Program-made: the position numbers and the translations under genes
Assembly: GCA_036266155.1 (NCBI GenBank)
Contig: DATANR010000381.1
Span: 1-42,913 of the forward strand
Origin: SIAJ01 sp036266155
GTDB taxonomy: Bacteria > Planctomycetota > Planctomycetia > Gemmatales > Gemmataceae
Direction: 5' to 3'
Length of the DNA: 42,913 bases
Notes under the pieces: generated by a model
The model's input: the letters and a program-made list of their open reading frames with translations, nothing else
Database searches by the model: none
Told to the model about the DNA's origin: nothing
In this document: piece by piece, positions 16,554 to 25,963 of the stretch
How the letters are laid out: each line of letters starts with the position of its first letter
Position numbering within the stretch: position 1 is the first letter of the stretch

Positions 16554-16606
16554 AAAGAGCGCCAAGTCGCACCTTCAAAGAGCGCCAAAACACGTTGGCG
16601 CTCTTT
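16554..16606. terminator. Repeat-built terminator hairpin after the DUF4175-like gene
   Basis: AAAGAGCGCCAA occurs at 16554-16565 and 16577-16588, and its complement TTGGCGCTCTTT at 16595-16606. The last two form a 12-bp perfect stem with a 6-base loop, 14 bases beyond the minus-strand stop at 16621. The extra upstream copy could pair alternatively with the same right arm, giving two exclusive hairpins. Confidence 0.7.
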
Positions 16607-16620
16607 GGAATGACGTAAAC

Positions 16621-19600
16621 TCATCGGTCCGCCATCTTGGTCAACTCCTTGATCAACTCGGCGACGTCGAGTTGCATCTTTTCCAACGACTCGAGTTCCG
16701 CCGTCTCGTCGTCGTTGAGCTTGTTGCGATCCGGATGCGCCTTGTCAAATGCCTCCGTCCGCTCGCCGATGTCCGCTTGCAAAGCGCGCAAGGCCTTGAG
16801 CTGAGCCAGCGGCGGCAGTTGATCCGGCATGCCCACGCCCATCGGCGGCGGCATGTCGGGCGGCATGCTGCCCATCGGGGCCGGCGGCGGCGCCTCGCCG
16901 GGTTTCGGCGGCTTGAGCGCTTCGAGAAGCTGATCGAGTCGCTTGACGGCGAGCTTCTGCTGGCCCTGGATCCCCGCGTCGGCAATGTCTTCAAGTTCCT
17001 GGTCGAACGGCCCGGTCTCGGCGGCTTCGAGGCGGTTGTCCATGCGCTTCGCGGCCAACTCCATCGCGTCGGCGGACTGGCGGAGCATGCGGCCGAACAC
17101 GGCGGCGTTCTCGAACTTCTTGGCGATCAGACCGCGCACCTCGCCTGCGAGCGCCTGTTGTTGTTGCCGCAGATCGTTCAAGCTCGTGCGAACAGGCCGT
17201 TCCCATTTGCCGGCCTTCTTCACCACGCCGTGAATGCGGATCGATTCGTCGTTGAGCCGCTGAGCGCGATCGCGGACGGCCTTGAGGTCATCAGCGAATT
17301 TGGCGGCCTGCTCGCGCAGCAGCTCTTCTTCATTCTTCTGTCGCTGGTTGTCGAGTTCGCGTTGCGCGTCGTCGAGACGTTCGAGCGCGTCCTCCATCTT
17401 CTCGCCGGCCGGGTCGCCGTTCTCGATTCGTTCGCGGGCCTGGGCCATCTCGCGGGCGGCCCGGCGCAGCTCTTCCGCAGCTTTATCGCCCTGGTTCCGT
17501 GAAAGCTTCTGCGCCAGGTCGCGGGCCTCGGCCTCCAGCTTCGCCTGTTCGCGGCTGAGTTTCTCCAACTCCGTTTTGCGTTGCTCGGGATCAGCTAGCT
17601 TCTCGGCCGCCTGGACCTTCTTCTGCAGCAACTCCTGTTTGTCGATCAACTCGTCGAGCTGTTTGTCAGCCTCCTTGAGCTTCTTGCCAAGTCGATCCGC
17701 ATCCTCGGCCTTCTGCTCCTCCAAGGCGTTCAGCATCTTCTCCAAATTTCCGGCGGCGGTCTTCTGTTCCGCAGCCGCTCGGCTCGGTTGATTCTGCCGC
17801 GTGAACTGGCCGGCGGCGCGAAGCTGCTCCTTTAACTCCTCGGCGTTCCCCGCAGTGGCAGCATTCCGCAACGCATCGGCTTCGCGCTTCAAGTCCTCGG
17901 CCGCCTCACGCGTTTGCTTCGCCTCGGCGGCCGCATCGTCGGCTTGACGATTCAGATTCTTCTGCTCTTCGGAACCGGCGGGAGCATCTTTGGCGGCCGC
18001 GCGTTTGGCCTGGGCCTCCACGTCCTTACGATCGGCGAAGTCCAGCTTGCCTTTGACGGCCGCGTCCTTCTCAATCGCCAGTCGATTCATTTTCTCGACC
18101 ATCTGCCGGCCGCGCTCGGCGACGCGGTCGTCGCCGACGGCAGCACGATCGAGTTCCGCTTTTTGCTCCGGCGTCAGCCTCTCCGGCGACATCTCGGGCG
18201 GTGTCTTGCCAGTATTTGCATCGCGCTTCTCGATTTGCCGTTTGACGTCATTGAGGACCGATCGCGCTTCGCCGCGGACGCCGGCCGCCCCGCTCCACGG
18301 CTCCAAGCGTTCGAGGAGCGACAGCAGCGTCTGCTCGACTTCCTTCTGTTGCCGCTCGGCTTTGGCAAGCGGCGCGGCCGGGGACTCTTTGGGACCAGTC
18401 TGCCGGCGTGCATTGGCCAGGTCCGCTTCCAACGGATCGAGCACCTCGGTCGCCAGTCTCCCGAGTTCGCTGGCCGCGTCGTCGAGTCGCTCGGTCGTCG
18501 CCGAGCGCGGGAGGTGGTTGTCCTTCGCGGCTTGCCGTAGCTTGTCGAGCTGGGCGCGCAGGCCGTCTTCCGGATTATTGATGCGGTTGCGGATCTGTTG
18601 TTGTGCCTGCTCCGCTTGAGCTAGCTTGTCCTGATCTTCGGGCCGCAGCGTGCCCGTATTGCGAAGTTGTTGGATCGCCTCATCAACCTTGGTGCGTGTC
18701 TCGCGCTGCTGTGCGTGCAGCTTCAGAACCTCTTCGCGAATGTCGCCCTGAGCCTGCTGTTCAACGGCTTCGAGATCGACGCGCGTCACAATCACCAGCT
18801 CAACTTCGTGGCTGCGGCCCGGCGTCTTGAAGCCGGTCACGTCGTCGAAGTCGTCGGCCGCCACCTGCACGGTGACAATGTCCCCGGCCTTGAGCGGCGA
18901 ACCGTCAGGATGGCGAATGCGCGTGAGCGACAGGCGTTCCTCGAAGCCCAATTGTTGTGGTCGCAGGCGCAATGTTGGCATCGACGGCAACGGCATCGAG
19001 CCGCGCATCAGCATTGCGACCGCGGGAATCGACTGGCCGGCCGCGTCGGCGTCGAACCACGTAAACGCTCGGCGAGCATCGTCGGCGCCGATGCGAAATT
19101 CGAGACGCACTGAGCGGATCGCGTATTGCCGATCTTGCACGCGGGCAGCGAAGGTGACATCGGCGTCAGGCATGACCAAGAGCGAATCGCGGCCGGCCGA
19201 CGGACGATCGAGATTCACGATCGGCGCCGGGTCGGATTGTACACGGACGTCGAACATCCGCGTCGTTCCGAGTCCGGTCTCGTCCTCAAAGCGCAAGGCA
19301 TATGGCCCCGGCAGCCGGGGGATAAAGCTGACTTCCAACAGTGTGCCGTCGCGGCTGAGGCCGACCGGCACGTCGGCCCACACTTCGCGAGCCAGCAAAT
19401 TAAAGCCGGGGACGGCGAGAGTCGAGCCAGCGCCGAGTGGTGACAAGGCAGGCACGACGCGCTGACTGGCCTGCTCAGGTCGATAACCAACCCAGGTGCG
19501 TGCCACCGGGCGATCGGTCGCGGCTCGCAACGTCACGCGGGTGCCGGCCATGCATTCGATCACGCCGCTGCCATCCGGTAATTCGACTGGTGGCAGGTCT

Positions 19601-20565
19601 GTGTAACGCGGGAAATCGAGACGCAGTTGTGGCGACGGCCGACCGTCGAGCGGGACGAGCAACGGTGGCGGCAGGACCTGAACCGATTGCCAGCCACTGT
19701 CCGCGTCGTTGGCCCGGACGCGGAACTGGAAGTCACGCGTGATGCGTGTCGGCTCGATGCGGGCCGTCAACTCGGCGGCGTTCGGCGTCTCCTCGCCGGG
19801 CAACACCGAGTAGACCTGATCGACCGATGGCGAACCTTCCGGACGGATCGACACCGTGACGCGATCCGGAATTGCTCCCCGCAATGCGATGTGCAGGTCA
19901 AGCGGTTCGCCGCGCGCCATGCGATGCGGCAATGGTTGCGGCGCCAGGATTTCGATCTTCGTCTGCGTCACCGGCGCTTTACCACCGAACGGCAGAACGA
20001 TGCGCTCGAGCGATGCCTCCACTTCCGCCGGTCGGGCCATTGCCAGCCAGACCACGGCGGCGATGCCAGCGAGGCCCGCAAGTACCGAGCGCCTGAGGCC
20101 GCGTGAATCGACCGCTCGATCGAACTCGTAGCGTTCCGACTTGCGGGCCGCCCGGCGAATCGCCATTTTGCGAAAGGCGAGCGAGTTCGCCCGCGACGTC
20201 GGCTCCGCGTCCATGAACTCGACCGCACTCACGAGGGCGTCGTTGAAATCCGGATAGGCCCGCTCGACCCGCAAGGCGACCTGAATGCGATCACCTGAGC
20301 CAACCAGCGGTCGCATGATCCAGCGGCGGATCAAGATCGGCATCGCCACGAGATAGCTCGCTAGACCCAGGGCCCGAACGAGCGACGGAAGCTGATAGCG
20401 ATGATCAAGGAACGCCAGTCCGCCGACGAACGCGATCGTGATGAGACAGAGCCACGACGCCGCACGCAGCACAACAACCCGACGCAAGCGTGAGGCGACG
20501 CCGTCCAACAGGCGTGCGAGCCCCTCCTCGCGAGTCGGCAGCGGCGGCGGTAGCGTGAGTGGCAT
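16621..20565 (-). CDS. DUF4175-like membrane protein with very long coiled coil
   Basis: This 1314-residue protein begins with two hydrophobic segments (about 31-52, SWLCLITIAFVGGLAFL, and 60-80), then a soluble helix bearing LRVERAYPDFNDALVSAVEFM, typical of DUF4175-like proteins, and a third membrane helix (about 158-176). A beta-rich periplasmic part (about 190-620) follows. Residues 640-1200 are Glu/Lys/Arg/Gln-rich coiled coil, and the C-terminus has a Pro/Met-rich linker (PPAPMGSMPPDMPPPMG) and a short helix. The likely topology is anchored in the inner membrane with the coiled coil outside. It lies 26 bases after the vWA/BatA gene, so they form one transcription unit. Family members accompany MoxR/BatA systems; the role is unproven. 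Confidence 0.8.
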   Translation of the reverse strand: MPLTLPPPLPTREEGLARLLDGVASRLRRVVVLRAASWLCLITIAFVGGLAFLDHRYQLPSLVRALGLASYLVAMPILIRRWIMRPLVGSGDRIQVALRVERAYPDFNDALVSAVEFMDAEPTSRANSLAFRKMAIRRAARKSERYEFDRAVDSRGLRRSVLAGLAGIAAVVWLAMARPAEVEASLERIVLPFGGKAPVTQTKIEILAPQPLPHRMARGEPLDLHIALRGAIPDRVTVSIRPEGSPSVDQVYSVLPGEETPNAAELTARIEPTRITRDFQFRVRANDADSGWQSVQVLPPPLLVPLDGRPSPQLRLDFPRYTDLPPVELPDGSGVIECMAGTRVTLRAATDRPVARTWVGYRPEQASQRVVPALSPLGAGSTLAVPGFNLLAREVWADVPVGLSRDGTLLEVSFIPRLPGPYALRFEDETGLGTTRMFDVRVQSDPAPIVNLDRPSAGRDSLLVMPDADVTFAARVQDRQYAIRSVRLEFRIGADDARRAFTWFDADAAGQSIPAVAMLMRGSMPLPSMPTLRLRPQQLGFEERLSLTRIRHPDGSPLKAGDIVTVQVAADDFDDVTGFKTPGRSHEVELVIVTRVDLEAVEQQAQGDIREEVLKLHAQQRETRTKVDEAIQQLRNTGTLRPEDQDKLAQAEQAQQQIRNRINNPEDGLRAQLDKLRQAAKDNHLPRSATTERLDDAASELGRLATEVLDPLEADLANARRQTGPKESPAAPLAKAERQQKEVEQTLLSLLERLEPWSGAAGVRGEARSVLNDVKRQIEKRDANTGKTPPEMSPERLTPEQKAELDRAAVGDDRVAERGRQMVEKMNRLAIEKDAAVKGKLDFADRKDVEAQAKRAAAKDAPAGSEEQKNLNRQADDAAAEAKQTREAAEDLKREADALRNAATAGNAEELKEQLRAAGQFTRQNQPSRAAAEQKTAAGNLEKMLNALEEQKAEDADRLGKKLKEADKQLDELIDKQELLQKKVQAAEKLADPEQRKTELEKLSREQAKLEAEARDLAQKLSRNQGDKAAEELRRAAREMAQARERIENGDPAGEKMEDALERLDDAQRELDNQRQKNEEELLREQAAKFADDLKAVRDRAQRLNDESIRIHGVVKKAGKWERPVRTSLNDLRQQQQALAGEVRGLIAKKFENAAVFGRMLRQSADAMELAAKRMDNRLEAAETGPFDQELEDIADAGIQGQQKLAVKRLDQLLEALKPPKPGEAPPPAPMGSMPPDMPPPMGVGMPDQLPPLAQLKALRALQADIGERTEAFDKAHPDRNKLNDDETAELESLEKMQLDVAELIKELTKMADR

Positions 20566-20590
20566 GCTCAGGTCCCCGAAGTACCCACCA

Positions 20591-23500
20591 TCATAACAGT
20601 CGCCACTTCTTGCGCATCAACCATTCTGCCGTCAGTAGTGACATCACCAATACAAACAGGGCCGGGCTGTTCCAGATGGACAGCGGCTCGCACGGCTGGT
20701 CGAGTGCCACGCGCGGCCCGCCCGGCAGCTCCTCTGGTAGCTTGTCCGCCCGATCGAGCGAATAGTATGAGCCGCGCGACTCGCGGGCGGCACGCTGCAT
20801 GTCGGTTTCGTTCAACTGAATCCGATCCAGTTCGCCAGCAGGCGGCAACACGCGGGCTTCGGTCCGCGGCCGCTGGCCGGGCGTCGTTGGATTCATCAGT
20901 GTGAATGTGTAGTCACCTTCGGGAGTCCGCGTAATAAGTGCTTCGTAGGTCGCCCGCACGCCTTCGCGCGGCGCAAGTTGGATCGTCTGCGATTCCGCTT
21001 CGCCAACTGAGCCGCCCGGCTGCCGCGATGGATTGCGGTCGACGGTCACCTTCACTAGCCCTTCCGGCGCCGGTGCATCATCCGGGAAGCGAACTGTCAG
21101 GCGAATCGGATCGTCACGGCGATAGGTCTTGCGATCGGTCCGGACCTCCGTGCGGCCGATCCGTCCCCGGGCCAGCGCCTGCACGGCCTGCAGCCAGAAC
21201 TGGTTGAAGCGGATTTCCGATTCGCGGAGCCGCCAGCGCCAGGTGTCGTCGAAGCCGATGAAGAGGACGCGCCCGGCGCCGACGAATTGTTGCAGCACGA
21301 GCGGGTGGTTCTCGTCCTTCGCGTTGCCGGCCAAGCCCTCGGCCGGGCGATCCGGATGCACGGCCAAGACCTCGGCGGAGAGCTTGCGGCGATAACCGCG
21401 CGCATACCAGTAGAGGGGGGGTAGACGGTTCCAAAGATCCGCGTTCTCGGCTTCCTCCGTGCTGAAGCGGAAGAGCGGATGGCCGAGACCCGCGGGCGTC
21501 AGCTTCGGACGGAAGCCGTCCTTGCCCGCATCGGCCGGCGTCGCCGATGGGCCCTCGCAAATGATGGGCATGATGTCGGCGAGCGGCGTATCGCGATAAG
21601 CCTGCGGCGACGACCGTTCGCCGGCGAGCATCAGCAGGCCGCCGCCGTGATCCTTGACGTATTTCGCCAACGACTCCAGCACGCCCTCGGAGCGCGGCAC
21701 CTGTTTCGGATCGACGTCGCCGAGGATGACCACGTCATATTTGCGCAACTCTTCCGGCGTCGGGAACCGGTTGATCGACGTGCGGTCCTGCTTCGGATGG
21801 TCGGGGCTGGCGCTTACAAGATACGCATCAACATCGATCGATTTGTTCCCGCGAACAGCTTCGGACTCGCGTTCGAAGAGGCTCTTGATGTAGCGGAAAT
21901 CGTAGCGCGGATAGCCCTCGACCAGCAGCACGCGAATGCGCCGGGCTTCGGCCACGAACACGCGATGTTCGAGCCGATTGTTGCCCATGTCGGCCTCGTC
22001 CTTCTGCACGGGCACCTGCACGACGAGCGTCTTTTCGCCGGCTTCTTTGGGTTGATGAACGAAACGCACCTTTGTTGGTTTGCCGTCCGGTTCAAGCCGA
22101 ACCATTTGTCGAGTCAGCTCGATCGTCTTGCCGTCTTTGATCTCGGACAGGATCACCGGGACCGAGTCCGGCATGTTGGCCCCCTGGGCGGCCACGCGGA
22201 CGTCGATCACCATGCGGTCATTGACATGGACCACTTCCTCGGCCCGCAGATCGCTGAGCATCAGGTCGGGCGGCTCGGCCGCGTCGCCGACGCCGACCAG
22301 GTAGAGCGGTACGCCGGCGCGGGCGGCCGAGCGGGCGGCGCCCGGCAAGTCTTCACCGCGCGTGGTAACGCCGTCCGTGAACATGACGATCGCGTTGAGC
22401 GAGCCGCCGCGGAACGTCTTGAGCACGCTCTCGACGCCGTTGCCGAGTTGGCTCGACTCGCCGGCCGGCGGGGCATCCATCAACTCCTCAAGCAGTTTCT
22501 CGCACTGCGCGGGGTCGCTCAGTTCGGCCATGCGCGTCGTCTGGCCCGAGACGCGATAGACATGAACGCGCATTTGCCGCTGGCGGAGGAAGGCCTGAAG
22601 CCAGTCGCCGGAGCCGGACGCCAGCATCGCCTTGATGAGGTTCAAGCGGTGCGGCGTCTTGAGATCGGCGATGCGCGCTTCGATCTGAGCCAGCTCGTCG
22701 CGATAGCGCACGGCGTCGGCCGAACTCGGGTCCTTGGCGACGATGCGGTTGATGTCGTCGGCCCGTTCACGCAGCGCCTGAATGCGCGGTGCGGCGATCT
22801 GCTCCCACTCGTGCTTCAGCTCGTCGACCTTCGTTTGAACGGCGGGATCGCGGAAGTTGTCGACGACGCTCATGCTGTGCGAGTCGTCGATGATGACGAC
22901 GACATCGGGCCAGCCCTCGCGTTCGAAGGCCAGGCGGGCTTGCGGCAGGAGCACGGCGAGCGTGAGAATCACAAGCCCAAGCCGCAGCGTTCCGAGCCGG
23001 AGGAGCGGGTTGCGAATGCCGGTCGCGGAGCCGCGTGCAATCTGGCCGGGCCGTTCGCGGCGATAGATGCGCCAGACGAAGAGCCCCGCGAGGACCACGG
23101 CGGCGGCGATCAACCAGCGATCGGTGCGCGAGTCGCCGGTGATGTAGTTGAGGGTTTCGAGCCGCCAACGCGTGCCCTCGCCCGGCCCGGCCGCTGGCAC
23201 GCCGGCCCATTTCTCGATCGGCAAACGAATGGAACTCGGCAGGAAGCCGAGGAACTCGCCCGTCAGCACGGCGTGCGTCACGACGCCAAAGAGGATGGCG
23301 ACGGCCGCGACCGGCAACAGCCAAATCGGCGTCAGCCAGCGGCGAGCATGCACCCGCATCGGGTCGGCGGCATTGCCTGCACGAGCCGATCCGTAATACC
23401 AGGCAAGAACCAGCTCAAGGAGCATCAATCCCAGGGCAATTAACAGAGCTACGCGTGCGACCCCGGGGCCGCGCGACTCGACGTTGCCGGGATCATTCGC

Positions 23501-25774
23501 GATCGCGGTCGATGTCGCCGACCGATATTGAATCTCCGACACGTCGCCGACAACTTGAATGTCCGCGTCCGGTGCGACGGCCTTGAAGTCGGCTGTGGTC
23601 AGCCGTCGCAGGTCGCTCTCGGCGCCGCCCGTTTGGGCAACGGTCGGCACATTGACTGCGAACAACGAATCGTGCTTGCCGACCACGCTCACGCGATAAA
23701 TGCCCGCTTGATCGGCGGCCGGCATGCGGATCAGACCCGCCTCGTCCTGAGCGACGACCGCGATCGGCTCGCTCACCGAGCCGTCCTCGTGGGTGACCGT
23801 CACGTTCAGCCCGACGAAGTTCGCCGGCACATACTCTTCAAGTGGTTCACCGGCCTGAACCGTTTGCCGCGTCGCGCCAGCCACTGCAAAGCGCAGGACC
23901 TCCTGCACGAAGGGGGGGTAAGACAACGTGCGTGGCCACTCGGTCCAGTCGGCGTTCAAGCTGCTTGTGAACACGATGACACGGCCGCGATGGCGTGGCC
24001 ATTCGATCACGGCCGGGTCGAGAGGTCCAGGATTCGACGCCGAGTCCGACGGCAGAAAGTTGAAGATGCGCCGGGCCGGTCCATTGCGTGGTACATCGAG
24101 CCGGATGTACCGGCCGAAGCGCGGTGTGGCAAAACTCGACTGTTCGTTTTCCGTCCGAAACGCGGCCAGCGGCGGATGCTTGAAGCCGTCGTCGTCGGTT
24201 GCGAGCGTGAAGAATTGCCCGTCGGCTGCGCGCCGTACGCCGACGAGCGGCCCGGGCAAGAGGCCCTTGCCGTCGTTAAACAGCACGCGGTTGAAGGCCT
24301 CAATGTTCTTCGCGGCGTTCGGGCCGAGGCCGATGACGACGCTGCCGCCGCGTTTGAGGTGGGCTTCGAGGCGAGCGGCCTCATTGCCGCCGACCGTGGA
24401 CAAGTCGCAGAGGAAGACGACTTCGACCGGCGCATCGGGTCGGAACAAGTCGCCCAGACCCGCGTCCTGAAATTCGCGCGGCGTCAGCGTTCGTACGTCG
24501 GCCGGGCTTTCGGGTGAGCGCTCACCTTGCGGGAATGGGTTCAACGCACGCGTCAAGAACCCGCTACCGCGATCGAGGGGGTCGGGCGACGGTTTGCCGT
24601 TCACAACCATCACCGGGATGGTGTCGCGCACCGTCACCGCGAGCGACCGCGAGTCGTCGAGCCGCAGGGCATCCTCGCCGGCGCGCACTTGCAGGACATA
24701 CTGGCCCGGGTCGCGGAAGCGGTTCTGTTTTTCCAAAGCAAACGTGACGGTCACCGACGCATTCGCGGGCACATCGATCAGCTTCTGACCCAGATCGGTC
24801 GGCGCTCCCTTGTCGGTGGCTCGGCTGACGAACAAGCTGACCGGCACCTGCGTTCGCACCGATCGGCCGAAGTTGTGCAGCGTGGCCGTCACCGCGAGAT
24901 CGGTCTGAACGAGCGGCAACGGGTCGCCGAGCGTCAGGTTGGTGACCGCTAGGTTGTCGACATCCTGGCCGGCCACATCAATGTGAACGAGGTGGGCCGA
25001 GTCAAAGATGCGCGCCCACGATTCGGCTGGGCCGGATGAGGGGCCCGTCGGCATGTCGCCGGGCTTCGCGGGCGCGGCGGGCAAGGGCCACGCCGTTCGC
25101 CGAAGATCGCCGATGAAATAGATCTCGCGGCGGGTGTACTTGCCCTGTGCCTTCGACTTGCTGGCAATCTCCGCGACCGAATGCAAGCCGCCCGCCACGT
25201 CGGCGCTGCCGTGCGGCAGTTTGAGTTCGTCCAGTTCGCGGGCCACCTTATCGCGATCGTCGGCCGGACCCGCCACGATCACTTGCGACGGCGAGGATAG
25301 CATGACCAGCGTGTAGCCGTCGCCGGGATTGGACTTGTCGAGCACGGCATGCGCCTGGACCCGTGCCGCGTCGAACCGGGTCACGTCGTCGCCGCGCCGG
25401 GCGGCCATGGTGAATGACGCGTCAATCACGATGATGCGATGCGTGCGCCCGCTCTTCGGCGCGGCGGCCGCGTCGCCCGGTAAGATCCGCTGCCAGACCG
25501 GCTCGAACCACGGCATAACGGCCGCCATCGCCAAGACGATCAGCAGGACCAGCAGCGTCCGCGTCGCGAGCAGCAGCCATTGTTCGAGCTTGAGTCGGCG
25601 AACGTTCTTCTTCTGCGCGGCCAGCAAGAACCGCATGGCGGCCCAGTTGACGACGACGTAACGCTTGCGATTGAGCAGATGAATGATGACCGGTACCGCC
25701 GCCGCCCCGCCGGCAACCGCGACGGCCGCCAGCGGCGAAGTGAACAGGACGCCGATCAGGGGAATCAAATGCAT
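20591..25774 (-). CDS. Double vWA-domain BatA-type membrane protein
   Basis: This 1727-residue protein appears to join two proteins that are often separate. Part one: BatA N-terminus (PVIIHLLNRKRYVVVNWAAMRFL, membrane helix about 65-85), a vWA-like domain at about 110 (IVIDASFTMAARRGDD, a DxSxT variant of MIDAS), and large beta-rich regions up to a helix near 765-785. Part two: further helices, a second vWA at about 960 (VVVIIDDSHSMS, a good DxSxS), TDGVTTRGEDLP, and a class I glutamine-amidotransferase-like domain (VLLVEGYPRYDFRYIKSLF, GGGLLMLAGERS), ending in a membrane helix. Probably inner-membrane and MoxR-associated. No moxR or DUF58 gene is present in the window. Confidence 0.85.
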   Translation of the reverse strand: MHLIPLIGVLFTSPLAAVAVAGGAAAVPVIIHLLNRKRYVVVNWAAMRFLLAAQKKNVRRLKLEQWLLLATRTLLVLLIVLAMAAVMPWFEPVWQRILPGDAAAAPKSGRTHRIIVIDASFTMAARRGDDVTRFDAARVQAHAVLDKSNPGDGYTLVMLSSPSQVIVAGPADDRDKVARELDELKLPHGSADVAGGLHSVAEIASKSKAQGKYTRREIYFIGDLRRTAWPLPAAPAKPGDMPTGPSSGPAESWARIFDSAHLVHIDVAGQDVDNLAVTNLTLGDPLPLVQTDLAVTATLHNFGRSVRTQVPVSLFVSRATDKGAPTDLGQKLIDVPANASVTVTFALEKQNRFRDPGQYVLQVRAGEDALRLDDSRSLAVTVRDTIPVMVVNGKPSPDPLDRGSGFLTRALNPFPQGERSPESPADVRTLTPREFQDAGLGDLFRPDAPVEVVFLCDLSTVGGNEAARLEAHLKRGGSVVIGLGPNAAKNIEAFNRVLFNDGKGLLPGPLVGVRRAADGQFFTLATDDDGFKHPPLAAFRTENEQSSFATPRFGRYIRLDVPRNGPARRIFNFLPSDSASNPGPLDPAVIEWPRHRGRVIVFTSSLNADWTEWPRTLSYPPFVQEVLRFAVAGATRQTVQAGEPLEEYVPANFVGLNVTVTHEDGSVSEPIAVVAQDEAGLIRMPAADQAGIYRVSVVGKHDSLFAVNVPTVAQTGGAESDLRRLTTADFKAVAPDADIQVVGDVSEIQYRSATSTAIANDPGNVESRGPGVARVALLIALGLMLLELVLAWYYGSARAGNAADPMRVHARRWLTPIWLLPVAAVAILFGVVTHAVLTGEFLGFLPSSIRLPIEKWAGVPAAGPGEGTRWRLETLNYITGDSRTDRWLIAAAVVLAGLFVWRIYRRERPGQIARGSATGIRNPLLRLGTLRLGLVILTLAVLLPQARLAFEREGWPDVVVIIDDSHSMSVVDNFRDPAVQTKVDELKHEWEQIAAPRIQALRERADDINRIVAKDPSSADAVRYRDELAQIEARIADLKTPHRLNLIKAMLASGSGDWLQAFLRQRQMRVHVYRVSGQTTRMAELSDPAQCEKLLEELMDAPPAGESSQLGNGVESVLKTFRGGSLNAIVMFTDGVTTRGEDLPGAARSAARAGVPLYLVGVGDAAEPPDLMLSDLRAEEVVHVNDRMVIDVRVAAQGANMPDSVPVILSEIKDGKTIELTRQMVRLEPDGKPTKVRFVHQPKEAGEKTLVVQVPVQKDEADMGNNRLEHRVFVAEARRIRVLLVEGYPRYDFRYIKSLFERESEAVRGNKSIDVDAYLVSASPDHPKQDRTSINRFPTPEELRKYDVVILGDVDPKQVPRSEGVLESLAKYVKDHGGGLLMLAGERSSPQAYRDTPLADIMPIICEGPSATPADAGKDGFRPKLTPAGLGHPLFRFSTEEAENADLWNRLPPLYWYARGYRRKLSAEVLAVHPDRPAEGLAGNAKDENHPLVLQQFVGAGRVLFIGFDDTWRWRLRESEIRFNQFWLQAVQALARGRIGRTEVRTDRKTYRRDDPIRLTVRFPDDAPAPEGLVKVTVDRNPSRQPGGSVGEAESQTIQLAPREGVRATYEALITRTPEGDYTFTLMNPTTPGQRPRTEARVLPPAGELDRIQLNETDMQRAARESRGSYYSLDRADKLPEELPGGPRVALDQPCEPLSIWNSPALFVLVMSLLTAEWLMRKKWRLL

Positions 25775-25874
25775 CGAGCCGACGAACGGGGTGAGGAAGA
25801 GCGCACCCTCTATGGTACGCCCCGCCCCGGCCAGCGGACCGGGTCGTTACCCGCGCGGGCGGTCTCGGGTTGCC

Positions 25875-25926
25875 AAAGATTCCTCTGGCCGAGCGCCCCA
25901 CCCCAGTTCCAGAGGAATCTTTTTTT
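25875..25926 (+). terminator. Strong intrinsic terminator facing plus, between two minus genes
   Basis: AAAGATTCCTCTGG (25875-25888) pairs perfectly with CCAGAGGAATCTTT (25909-25922), followed by a seven-base T-run at 25920-25926. Read on the plus strand it is a textbook terminator, yet both neighbours are on the minus strand. Read on the minus strand it still forms the stem but ends only in TTTGG, so it could also weakly stop the TIR-Roco transcript, whose stop is at 25964. Confidence 0.7.
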
Positions 25927-25963
25927 CTGGACAAATCAAATTGATCGGACGAATTTGGTGTCG

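Noticed and set aside
16394..16618. 74-codon plus-strand frame in the hairpin-rich gap
   Set aside because: It is made of the AAAGAGCGCC repeats and has no coding character.
21479..23443. 654-codon open frame on the plus strand opposite the vWA/BatA gene
   Set aside because: High-GC shadow frame: His/Arg/Leu-rich composition, no domain, and the minus frame has clear vWA and amidotransferase motifs.
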